NCBI GenBank assembly: GCA_033439685.1 | Contig: JAUEDM010000003.1 | Coordinates: 2,510,001 to 2,574,000 of the forward strand | Length of the DNA: 64,000 bases | DNA from: Apodospora peruviana | Lineage: Eukaryota > Ascomycota > Sordariomycetes > Sordariales > Lasiosphaeriaceae | Direction of reading: 5' to 3' | Part shown: positions 22,606-32,286 of the stretch, one piece after another | How positions within the stretch are numbered: the stretch's first letter is position 1 | Layout: the number at the start of each line of letters is the position of its first letter | Program-made: the position numbers and the translations under genes | The notes under the pieces: model-generated | Database searches by the model: none | What the model was told of the DNA's origin: nothing | Seen by the model: only the letters and a program-made list of their open reading frames with translations

Positions 22606-23045
22606 TTACTGACCGTGCCGTTGTCGCATGGCCGCGAGGTGGTTCTGCGTCGTGAGGTTGACGTCGAGGAAGCGCTCAACGCAGTTGGCCAGGCAGGTGC
22701 CCTCGCTGCTGTCGAGGACGTTGCTCTTGATGGTGCCCGTGATGCACTTTTTCCAGCAGATGTCGGTGAAGAGATGAGATTCTATTCGAGGGTCCCAGGT
22801 TTAAGCATATGTTAAGTCTTTTTCTTTCTGCAAAAGTAATGTCTTTTGTTGTTTCGACATTCAGAACTCTTGACGGACGGGTCCCTGGGGAAGGCGAAGG
22901 GAAAGACGGAGTGAGAGAACATACGCGACTGGATAAAGTTACGCTGCTCCTCCTTTTGCAAGACCTGGCGCAGGTCGGCCTTGTCCTTGTCGCTGAGGCG
23001 CTCAATGTCGGCCGTCGAGACCGAAGCTTGGGCGGAGGAGTCCAT
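22606..23045 (-). CDS. TIM8: Mitochondrial intermembrane-space chaperone Tim8
   Basis: Two exons (22925-23045 and 22606-22781) encode 98 residues. Small Tim proteins work as hexamers (Tim8-Tim13) that escort hydrophobic precursors across the intermembrane space. Both twin CX3C motifs are in exon 2: CWKKC and CLANC, each pair expected to form disulfides after import by Mia40. The N-terminus (ADIERLSDKDKADLRQVLQK) matches Tim8 rather than Tim9, Tim10 or Tim13. The joined reading NFIQSQSHLFTDICWKKC is in phase with donor GTATGT and acceptor ATAG. There is no cleavable presequence, as expected. The protein ends MRQRHGQ. Confidence 0.92.
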
Positions 23046-23767
23046 TGCTGTGATTGTGTTGTTTGTATGTGATTTTGTTGTAGATGTCTTGAAGGTATCC
23101 GGGTCGGGTCGTTCGGGTCGAAATTCGGTCGGTGTGCCTTCTACTGTGTAGTTCTTCGGCTAGATTCCAGGTGTGTATGTTGAGCCAGCTTGTCGCATTT
23201 GTATGGACACCAAAGGAGTGGACTTCGAGATGGAGAAATATTTGCTGGGGGTGAGTGACCAATAGGATTTCGTGAATTTCGTCGGGGCTTTCGGTGAACG
23301 ATTTGACCTTGGCTGGCTATTCGACGCATCTGCAACCACCTGGAATGTATTTTCTCTCGTCGAACAACACCATCAGGTTTGTGAGTTCTAGGTTAGACGA
23401 CGACTATTACTTCTAATCTCTTTCCATGCAGTACAAGTAGTCCTAGGACAGTTAATTGGCAAGTTGATTATCAACTGGGCATGCTGGCTACTCATTCTAC
23501 TCATTCTTCATATCGCCCCTCAGATACATTGTGGGAAATTGTTTACAAACGCCGTTCGTCTATTAATTGATTTAGACTATCCAGAATGCCTCCCATGGTA
23601 TCCTTAGGTGTATATATACTCTCTAATCCAAAACGGATATGTAAGAATATGTCGTAACTGACGAACGCTCTACTAGAAACCCACGGAACGCTGGAATCAG
23701 TTCCCAACAGAAAAAGAAAGCACATCTGAATTCCTCCTATTGTCCGACGACCACAGTCCCCGTCTCT
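23046..23767. other. Intergenic region, tandem minus-strand genes
   Basis: This holds the TIM8 promoter and the 3' UTR of the Mg2+ transporter. No gene is visible. The DNA from 23,390 to 23,560 is AT-rich. Confidence 0.6.
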
Positions 23768-25700
23768 TTAGACAAACCGATACATCCTAGCAAGAACCAA
23801 CGCAAGAGAACAGAACCCAAGGAGACCGCCCAGTATGCACAAGAATGGTACCAGACTATCGACATCCCGCCACGGGACGTTGACGTTCATACCAAAGAGA
23901 CCCGTCACTACGTTAAGGGGCACAATTATGGAGGCCAGTAACGTGATCTTGCTAAGCACCTTGTTAGTGCTCGTACCCTGCGCAATACCGTCAATGGAAA
24001 TCTGGGCGAGGTAATTGCTGTGAGCACGGGACAGCATCTTCTCGAAGTGCCCGAGGTTCGTCATCATGGTCACAACGTGATCCTGAATATCACCAAGATA
24101 CAAACCAATGTCCATACGTGGCGTCACCTTGTAGTTCTCGTTGCAGCGCTTGGTGAAACCCTTGAGGACATCTGCCTTGCCGCCGAGCAGACGCATTAGA
24201 CCCATGACGTTCTTGCGCGCGTTGCCAATTTTGCGAAGAAATTGGGCCATGTCGTCCGTCCGGGCAATGAAAACCTCGTCCTCGATCTGGTCTGTATCGC
24301 CCTCGAGCTTGAGGATGACGGGTGCGAAGGAATCGACAATGTCGTCGCTAGTAAAGTTCTCGTTAGATCCTGCTGATGGTAGAGCGCCGCCTTATCATTG
24401 AGACTTACATCAATGCGTAGCAAATCCAGTCGCTGCTCAGTGCGACATAATCTTTCAACATGGTAATTCTTGTCCTGACATGATTGGCATGGGAGTTGTT
24501 GGAGTAGCTGAAGCTCAGCGTGCCCTCCCGAAAGACAACCACGTAAATGTTGAAGGGCACATATTCCTTCTCTTGCGTCTCCTCGTCCACTTCGAGGTAG
24601 AACGATCTGAAACAGGCAAAGTAATAGGAGGGGAAGAGCTCAATCTTTTCCCGAGACTCCTGCGTCGTTATGTCTTCAATCGTCAGCGGATGGATGCCGA
24701 ACGCTCTGCAGACAGCACGAACTTCCTCCCTTGAAGGATTGTTCATATTAAGCCACCAAACGCCATCAGTCTCGCCCTTTGGAAAGGTAAACAGCCCTCT
24801 GATATCCTCGCCAGGCAGAATCAAGCCTTCCAAGTCTGCGGCATGGATAGTCGACTCCCAGGCAGACGAAAAGAAGCTCACGCGACTTTGGTCAACCGGT
24901 TGTGGCTGGGGAACCTTCACCTCTCCTTCATCCTCGAGCTTTTCGCCCTTCTCCCGTCGGAGGTCCGTCTCGGAAGGCGCATCCAGGATATCCCCATCAA
25001 CTGTCACCATCGGCATGGGAGTTTCCACTTCAGTCGACTGTGGCCGCAGATCAGGGAACACTCTGATGGCTGAAGGGCGGCGAGCTGACTCGCGAATCTC
25101 ATTTTCAGCCTGAATAAAATTCTCAAGGTAGTCGAAATCAATGTGCAAGTTATCACCGTTCCGGTCGTCCTGGAGCGGAAAGCAGACATCTCCTTCTGCT
25201 GACTTGTTGGTAGCAACACTAGCAGCATCGTCTGCAATGGTGTGGTGCTTGCTGCGATAGCTATGGCGGCTCGCAATAGAAACGGCCTTTTGGAGTTCAT
25301 TCTCGTCTGCCTTGCGCTCCGGCCTTGTTTCGGAGAAGGACAGCTCCCGTTCCCTGCGACGAGCCTCCGCGAACGCTTTAACCGAATTGGGCGGAGAGGA
25401 TGAACGGGGATCCGCTGACTCGGTAGTCAGGCGTCGCGCCCGCCTGGCGGTCGGCGAGTTGTCGGCTGCGTCTCCGTCGTCGACGGCTTCCTCGAAGTCC
25501 CGCACTCGTGTGCCGGTGTAGAGGTCGCTATGAATGGTTCCAAACCCAGGGTTTTGACGGGCCCCATATAGCGAGTCAAAGGTCCCTCTACGGGAACGCT
25601 CCGGTCGCTGCACGGAAGCGGACTGGTTTCGATGGTCGTCGAGTTCAGGGACCGGAGTCGAGTACCCCGAGTTTCCAGCGGCTTCCTCTTGGTCAGACAT
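23768..25700 (-). CDS. CorA-family Mg2+ transporter, Alr1/Mnr2-like
   Basis: Two exons (24409-25700 and 23768-24347) encode 623 residues. The protein is a CorA-type divalent-metal channel; yeast relatives are plasma-membrane Alr1/Alr2 and vacuolar Mnr2. The first 280 residues are hydrophilic, Ser/Arg-rich and variable. The cytosolic CorA domain includes GVWWLNMNNPSREEVRAVCR and the segment ITTQESREKIELFPSYYFAC. The signature GMN is at 583-585, at the end of the first of two C-terminal transmembrane helices, followed by the periplasmic-type loop VNVPWRDVDSLVP and the last helix. The intron joins ICYALIDDIVDSFAPVI in phase 2. I cannot decide between plasma-membrane and vacuolar subtype. Upstream lies an unusual ATG-free leader with one tiny uORF. 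Confidence 0.93.
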
Positions 25701-26510
25701 TTGTCGCGGTATATACCAAATACGTGGCGCTCCAGCTTGTGTGATATTCTCAACTCGAAGGAAAATAAGATGTAGGGTCTGAAGCAGCCCTGAAAGCGCT
25801 TTGTAAGTGATCAGTCGTGTCGCATATTGGTCGTTGGCGATAAGCTAATGAGGCACCAGCGGATGGCAGCGAACGGCGAGCAGCCGTCCGCAACGATGTC
25901 CGTTGAATGCAACTGATGAGAGAACAAGAAATTATTCAACAAATCCGGCTAGGTGAGCGGCAGGCCGATGGAAAGAGAAGTCGTCTTCGGGGTTCTCAAA
26001 ACAGGTGTGTCGAAGTCCGTGAGCCAGTTATGGTGGTTTCTTGTTCACTCCACTATAGACCCAGAAGTTGGGGCCTAGGAGCGAACGGTCGGAGAAGATG
26101 GCCTCACGGATGGTGCCCGCCAGAGTGGAGGTTTTTGGAGAGAAGGTGAGGGTAATGATTGCTTTGCGCAGCTTAACGGGGCTGCTAATTAGCGACAGGA
26201 ACGCGGCAGACGGTTGGCGATAGCAAGTGCTGTTTTCCTCTTCTTTATCTTCTTTTGGACTGAGAGGAATATTGTGTTTATGTGGGAGCGTCAAGAGTTG
26301 TTGAGAATATGAATGCGAAAAGTTAAACAAGCCGTTGGAAGTGGCTGATGTGGTTTAGCTGGGCCAGAACAAGATTGGGATTGTGATCCTGGGTTGGCAC
26401 ACTGTTGGATATGACGTTCGTGGTAGCAAAACCCCAAGTGGCGGATAGAGGTGCGTGCACTGCCAGTAATAAGCACAGCAAGGCGATTCGGGGAAAAGAC
26501 GATGGATAGG
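25701..26510 (-). promoter_or_regulatory. Putative long ATG-free 5' leader of the Mg2+ transporter gene
   Basis: Read on the transcribed strand, there is no ATG from 26763 down to 25826, while the opposite strand has 21 ATGs in the same stretch. The only upstream ATG nearer the gene starts the four-codon uORF at 25825. The leader boundary near 26510 is inferred from a TATAAAAG box at 26539-26546. A leader intron is possible: pyrimidine-rich acceptor-like sites lie around 25785-25795. Confidence 0.55.
25811..25825 (-). promoter_or_regulatory. Four-codon upstream ORF before the Mg2+ transporter
   Basis: ATG CGA CAC GAC TGA on the minus strand, 110 nt upstream of the transporter start. It is the only ATG between the putative promoter and the main start, so it would be translated first unless it is removed in a leader intron. 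Confidence 0.5.
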
Positions 26511-26538
26511 AGTAAGGCAAAAGTTGGAATGCGTCTCC

Positions 26539-26546
26539 CTTTTATA
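26539..26546 (-). promoter_or_regulatory. TATA box candidate for the Mg2+ transporter
   Basis: TATAAAAG on the minus strand, followed downstream by a pyrimidine-rich stretch (26480-26520) suitable for transcription start. It sits about 840 nt before the start codon and fits the upper limit of the ATG-free leader. Confidence 0.4.
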
Positions 26547-26763
26547 AAATCGACAATTGATGATGAATATGGGCACTTGACCTGCTAAAAGCGAGTACTG
26601 CTGAGGTCTTTTTTCTTGGTCTGCTCCAAGAAAGAGATCTCAAATTTCGCGCGTTTGTTGGTTGGGAGTCGGCTGCCCTGGAGGGGGGTTGCTTTCTTTG
26701 ACAGAGGTCAGTGAATGAGAGAGAATTGAAAAAAGTTTGTCGTTAGCGTGATAGTTTCTTAGT

Positions 26764-27430
26764 CATCGGCAAGTCTAGACGGCACCAAGACCTGGAAGCT
26801 GGGATGGCGGATGTCGAAGGCCCCAATCAATGTGACTTGCTTCTGTTCTCCTGTTGCCCAATATTATAAGGATACACCGAGGTCTTCGAATTCGGACGTA
26901 GGAGGAAACGACCTCACAGTCCACACATACCGAGTTGAGGGAAAAAGTAAAAGCTGTGAATGGCCAGCTTTTGGTGTCCGCATTTCAACACTCCGTGCAC
27001 CCCTCCAAGTGCCGAACTGATGTGTTCCTTGGCGCCTTATCTTTTGGAGTGATTGTTTGCATGCAAGCAGGCCTTCGCTTCAGCCTCATAAGTACGGAAT
27101 AATCCGTACTAGACTTAGTTTCCAGCTGGCAGCAGCGGAGTTTGCCAAGTTTCTGGAATGAGGAGCATTGGGGTCGCCTTCAAGTGGTTAGCCTCACGAG
27201 AAGTCGCTCAGAGTATTTCCCCGCAGAGTATCTTCCCAAAATACAAAAGAGTGACTTTGCTCCTAAAGCCACGTACAGCCTTGGGAATTGTGGGAACTGT
27301 GGAACAGCATTCGAACCCACGGCATCCATTCACTCTAGAGTCCAACCTGTCAATTGTCTAGCCTTCTCGACGCATGCCTACTCTTCAAAGTGCCCATCTC
27401 GAAGCCTCCAATCTTTGAATCTAGTCTGCC
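26764..27430. other. Intergenic region upstream of SPC1
   Basis: No gene is visible. A hairpin-like inverted repeat with 8-bp arms (AGTACGGA / TCCGTACT) lies at 27091-27110. The DNA should hold the SPC1 promoter. Confidence 0.55.
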
Positions 27431-27869
27431 ATGGCCGAGCAACTCTTGGACAAGGTCCGCGACGTGGCCGAGGGACAAATTGTTCGTGAATACCCTCACC
27501 CTCCTCCTTTCCATTGTAGACTGCAAGTGGCTGACCTGACGCAAAGGACTTTGAAGGCCAGAAGCTGGCAGAGCTGCTGGCCAATGTCGCCCTAACACTC
27601 GTGGGAGTAAGGCTGCCACCCCTGTGTCCAAGGAGTTTTGTGCGCATCATTGACTCCCGTCTGCCTAGATCATCGCGTTCGCCGTCGGGTATCTGCTGCA
27701 GGACATTAAATTGGCCGTCTACATCGCCCTGGGTGGCACCGCCCTCACCTTCCTCATCGTCACCCCCCCGTGGTCATTCTTCAACCGAAATCCCGTCAAG
27801 TGGCTTCCAGTTGGTGGACCGCCGCAACCACCAGCAAACATAGTTGTGAACGAGAAGTCACTGAGGTGA
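27431..27869 (+). CDS. SPC1: Signal peptidase complex subunit 1
   Basis: Three exons (27431-27481, 27547-27606, 27669-27869) give 103 residues. Spc1 (SPCS1, 12-kDa subunit) is a non-catalytic ER-membrane subunit of signal peptidase that helps the complex tell signal peptides from membrane segments. The protein starts MAEQLLDKVRDVAEGQIDFE and has two transmembrane helices, about ELLANVALTLVGIIAFAVGY and AVYIALGGTALTFLIV, with both ends cytosolic, followed by PPWSFFNRNPVKWLPVG, typical of the fungal family. The first intron uses the weaker donor GTTCGT, but phase and family sequence support it. Most of it lies in exons too short to appear as one open frame, so it is easily overlooked. Confidence 0.9.
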
Positions 27870-28139
27870 TTCCGTGGCTTGGAGGCGAGCGGAAGCAAAC
27901 GGAAGTGCAGCAAGCGATGACATGGAAACGATGGCAGTAAATGAAATATAGAGCAACGATTCATCATCCCATATGGGTTCGCTATTGGGGTTTCTACCAA
28001 GAACCGCATAAACCGATATCATACTCCGTGATACATGCCTTTCGTGCGCGATCAGACGCTTCCAGCAAAATGCCATTATGGGCCCCCACGCGCGGGCTGA
28101 CCTTGCGCGCTCCCCATTGCCAGTAAAACCAAAGACGAC

Positions 28140-28695
28140 TCATCTTCCGTACTTCTGGAACTCCCAGTCTCGATTATCCAGCGGGCAGACCTGGCGGGCC
28201 TTCAACCAACGCGAGATGCAGTGGAAGTGGAAAGCATGCTATAAGTTCGTCAGACAAGTTCGGGTATAAAGTGATGTCGGAATAAGTGTATCGTACGTTA
28301 CAGATGCCCCAAGCAACAGTGCATTCTTCGCTAGTAGCGGATGCTTGGTTGGCTTGGCACTCGATGCCTGAGTAGATCGTGGGTTAGTAGGAGCTTCCGG
28401 AGAGGAGGTATGGAAAGGATCCAGTGGAAACTCACAAAGATCCATGATGTGGTTTCTGCAAATAGCACAGTTGTCTACGACGATATCCCAAGCCCATAGG
28501 GCAACGGCGTTCCACTGTCGATATGGTTAACTTGCGGTACAGTCTACCCATCTGGCGGAGAGTTCCCCTCACCTTCTTAACCTCGAAGCGCTTCTTGTCG
28601 CCGCCCTTGGCTTCACCCTCGGCAGCAGCTCCTCCCTTCGTCTTCTTTACGACCGACCCTGAGGCGGGTGCGTCGGTCATATCGACGTCGGCCAT
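28140..28695 (-). CDS. RBX1: RING-box protein Rbx1/Hrt1 (cullin-RING ligase)
   Basis: Four exons (28573-28695, 28436-28514, 28297-28367, 28140-28238) encode 123 residues. Rbx1 is the RING-H2 subunit that recruits the E2 enzyme to cullin ligases such as SCF and promotes cullin neddylation. The N-terminal 35 residues are Ala/Gly/Lys-rich and variable. The cullin-binding strand is [20 protein letters not shown]. The zinc ligands follow in order: CAICRNHIMDLCIECQAN, then CTVAWGICNHAFHFHC, then the C-terminal CPLDNREW(E). The end is FQKYGR. Every junction restores near-invariant sequence, so the model is secure although each exon is short. It converges on SPC1, with only 270 bp between the stops. 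Confidence 0.95.
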
Positions 28696-29979
28696 GATGT
28701 CACGGTAGGTGGAAGATGTTCGAAATGATGGTTTAGGACCGCGGATGTCTATCGCACAGTGTCGACCGTGAATGAAAGCGGCGCCGGTCTTGGCGGGGAA
28801 TGATCACAGGCGGAATCGAACGGCGCAAGTAGACCGTGGATCGTTGTGGAGGAGTTCACAGAGCTTCCACTGTCCAGTATTGATTGTTAGCCCTGTCCCA
28901 GGCAGCATTGGTCAGCTGTGTTCGCCAGACTTGAAGATGGATGCAACGTGGAATACACACCAACGCAGGATATTACCCCGGGTGATCGTCGATTCCGGAG
29001 AAGTGGTGTTTCCTTTTGGCTTTGGAGAACTGCCGCTTCGTTTGCGATAACATGCGAAGGCAAACACTGATGCTCGATTGTGTTGGCTTGGAGCTGATGC
29101 TCCCGTCAAGCCCCGCCATGAATGGTCTGTAAGAGACTATTACCGATACATGCATAATATTAAGTCCTTGTCAGTGGGGTAGCTGCTTTATGCATAATAT
29201 GACACTGGACACACTCTTATGACGGGAGGAGCATGAAAAGGCGCAATGCCTGTCACAGTCACCTCCACTCTGGGTCCGTGGAAGCGCCGTTTGAACGAGT
29301 ACCAGGAACATGATGGTGGTGCTCAGCTGAACGTGGCTAGATTGAATTATTGTTGCTTTATAAAATACAGACTGTCTAACCTGATACAGACAGATATAGT
29401 CCAACCAGACCTCTGCTCGTGATCAAGGTAATCCCCGTATTTGGTTAGACCTAGTGATTTTAAAGTGGCATAGGCAGTTGCTGCTTGCCATCCGAGTCGC
29501 ATGCTTGAACCGGGGGAGGAGGCCCCTCACCTCCTTATTTGCCCAGTCTCTGGTTGCGTTCGCCTTCACATCACCATTCACCACTTCATCCTCCTCTTCC
29601 CTGCCACCGAAAAACGACAAACATATTCCGGTACCAATTACAAAACACCAAAAAAATCGACGAAAAAAACCCAAACATGCACAAAGAAAATACAGTCAGC
29701 CAGAACACATTGAAACCAATTATCTCTATTTGTTCCGTTTTTGCAACAGCATTATCGCAGTTGGCCATTGGGTAGCGTCTGGTCGCAATCCGCATTGTCC
29801 TTCTACCTCGACCCCTCGCTTCGATCGCGAGCCTTTCGCAGTGTTGATTGCTGGTCCTCGAGACGAAAAGGCAACATATATAGATAGCTCCTTGGCTCCT
29901 TCCCCCGCTTCCGAAATACGATTTTTGCTATCGCCTTTCGCTTTTGCTTTTGGCTTTTTGTTCCGCCGGCTGCAGACGT
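28696..29979. other. Intergenic region between divergent RBX1 and EDC1-like genes
   Basis: No gene is visible. It should hold both promoters. The part from 29560 to 29700 is rich in C/A and A runs, consistent with the leader of the downstream gene. Confidence 0.55.
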
Positions 29980-31212
29980 ATGGTGTGTTTCATGATGCAG
30001 TCGCAACAACCGAACCATCCAAATCCTCCCAAGGCCACCCCAGGTCGACGGCGCGCAAACCGACATTCTCTCAATTCACCAGCCCGAAGAACATATGCCT
30101 CGGAAAACGACATGCCCTCCGAGCTCCCCTTTCCGCTGGATTTCGGGTCCCCGAGCCCGTTGACGCCGCAAAGGCCGGTGAGAAACAGTCCCGGCCCGGC
30201 CGCCCAGTCGACGAACTCCAAGGCCAAGCCTCGAACGGGTAACAAATTCCGACCGAAAAATGTGCCTACATCCCCGGGTCCAGCTAAACACGGCCGACGC
30301 ACGCCACCGCAGAGTGCGGTGCCCAAATCCGTTGCCGACGCTGCTTTTGCTGGTGGGACCTTCCATGCTTCTCCAGCCCCATCATCTCTTCCCATTCCGA
30401 GCTTTCTCGCCAAAGCCCTGGACTCTCCCGGAGTGAAGGATGCCGGCCGAGTGAGCCAAGAACCGTCACCTCCGGCGACTGATTCTGAGGCGGCGCCCAC
30501 ACCTCAGCATCGCCCTATGCTAGCAGATACTGCCCGAGAAGAGTCGCCCCTCGACATCTTCTTTCGCGCAGACCGTGCCGAAAAGGAGCAAGCCCGCAGG
30601 GCAAGCTCTGCCAACATATTCTCTACCATCCCGCACCCATTTTCTCCTCCTCGGCAAGCTCCATCTCCACAGGAGGCTCGTACGCTTCCTAACGGCAACG
30701 GGACTGGCTCCCTTCGTGCCCGTCGACCGGCTGGGCCCCAACGAACCACCTCATCGGGCATATCTTCTACCGAACTTGACGGTACTCCTGGTAAGCCCAT
30801 GGGGCCGGCTTTCTCTACACCATATCAAGAACGCATGCGTGCTGCCCGCTCGAGCGAGAAGCAGCCTAAGTCCGTGCATCAAGTACCTTCGCCACAGGAC
30901 ACTCCTGCGGATCTTAGCGATAAGTTGAAGAAGTTTCTTGCAATTCCTGGCATGGCCCAGGACGCCAATATCCCTCAGTCACAGTCACAGACAGCTGCGT
31001 TGTCAGCAACGCGTCCAGCTGGTCAAGCCAGCTGGACTGCTCAAAGAGTACACCCCGGGACTGCGCCATCTCTCGCACCCACGCCGACCAAGGCGGAAAA
31101 GGTCCGGCCACCAAATCTTCTTGATATGGAGAACAGTCTCCGTCAGATGCTGAAAATTGGTTCTGGCACAAATCCAGGCGCGGCCAAGCCGACCAACTAC
31201 CGGGACTCATAG
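29980..31212 (+). CDS. EDC1-like mRNA-decapping activator, low complexity
   Basis: An intronless gene for 410 residues, almost all low-complexity Pro/Ser/Ala. The recognisable part is the stretch GNKFRPKNVPTSP followed at 128-142 by FHASPAPSSLPIPSF. The LPxPSF-type element is the short motif by which PNRC/Edc1-type proteins bind the EVH1 domain of Dcp1 and stimulate Dcp2 decapping. DIFFRADRAEKEQ and the C-terminal PPNLLDMENSLRQMLKIG are further short ordered islands. The start could be 29980 or the ATG pair at 29992/29995; the frame further upstream opens only at TTG. The role in mRNA decay is inferred from the short motif and the fungal family pattern, not from a folded domain. Confidence 0.75.
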   Translation: MVCFMMQSQQPNHPNPPKATPGRRRANRHSLNSPARRTYASENDMPSELPFPLDFGSPSPLTPQRPVRNSPGPAAQSTNSKAKPRTGNKFRPKNVPTSPGPAKHGRRTPPQSAVPKSVADAAFAGGTFHASPAPSSLPIPSFLAKALDSPGVKDAGRVSQEPSPPATDSEAAPTPQHRPMLADTAREESPLDIFFRADRAEKEQARRASSANIFSTIPHPFSPPRQAPSPQEARTLPNGNGTGSLRARRPAGPQRTTSSGISSTELDGTPGKPMGPAFSTPYQERMRAARSSEKQPKSVHQVPSPQDTPADLSDKLKKFLAIPGMAQDANIPQSQSQTAALSATRPAGQASWTAQRVHPGTAPSLAPTPTKAEKVRPPNLLDMENSLRQMLKIGSGTNPGAAKPTNYRDS

Positions 31213-32286
31213 TCTGGTCACACACGATATGTTGCTCCAAGTCTGCCCTCTTTCGCAGGAGGCGAGACGAGCCATAAGCTATATCTACAAAAAGATGCCT
31301 CATCAGGTCGACGGACATATTCTTGTTCTTCTTATATTTGCTCATGTCAATATCCCGGGTGTGTTAATCTTTCCTTAGCTCTGTCTGAGACGTCATTGGA
31401 GCAGCGGATTTTTTGCGGATTATAGGACCGGCCTTTGGTTTTGTACTGCATAGCGGGCGCCACTCGTGCCATGCATTTCTTTTTTTCCTCCTCTCAGCAA
31501 TGCATGGGATAAATGGGTGCCTGGCTGGTCTGGATTATTTAAGTGAGAGCGAAACGGATGACTGTTCAAAGGGACGTTAACACGAAGCGGCTTTCTGGGC
31601 GGAATGGATGTTTTTGCTTGAAAATCTGTAGCTGCATATACCCATGATCTGATCTAAAATGTTTTTTTCCGTCGTGGACTTTTATGTATGACATCCGAAA
31701 TCTTTAACTGTGGACGGCTCTCGCGCGCGTTGGAACTGTAAATAAAAAATTCAGCATAATTTTTGAGATCAGGTAGGATTTGTCAGTTGTGGTTCCCGTC
31801 ACCTTGAGCGAAACATTGGATGAAAGAAGACCTGCATCTAAATCGCCTTGAGAACGGCTCCCAGGGCCACTGTAGAATTGAGGCTAGCTCACTGAAGCGC
31901 GGACATCAATCACGTGCACAAATGAACCTCCCCAGACTTTGGACTTTGACCCAACTTCAACGACTCACCAACTTCACCGGCTTACACCATATTCACTCAT
32001 GGCGAAAAGTTTAAACACCATTTAGTCGGAACGAGAGCAGAAATACACGTGTAAATTTCACCTGGACGACTGCCAAACCCGCATCACGAGCCTCGCGATT
32101 CGGCAATACGCTCATTAGTCGCGCTCCTACCTCTACCGATCAATGTCAATAACTGCCCGACGCTATTACAACTCATTCAGCCCTTTTTTTTCTCCGACGG
32201 GCGACTTGGCTTTCACATGAAAATTACGTGCTATAAAAAAATTATCACGTCTCAAAAATCTGCCAGATCCCAGGGGTTTCGACCTG
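31213..32286. other. Intergenic region upstream of TDP1
   Basis: 3' UTR of the EDC1-like gene and promoter of TDP1, both on the plus strand. No gene is visible. CACGTG-containing sites lie at about 31912 and 32047. The DNA near 32,160-32,250 is AT-rich. Confidence 0.55.

Noticed and set aside
26028..26520. Open frames on the minus strand with a signal-peptide-like segment
   Set aside because: They start at TTG or CTG only; no ATG exists on that strand here, and no domain is seen. Better explained as leader DNA.
29928..30500. 190-codon frame antisense to the EDC1-like gene
   Set aside because: A mirror of a GC-rich, low-complexity coding region; no motif of its own.
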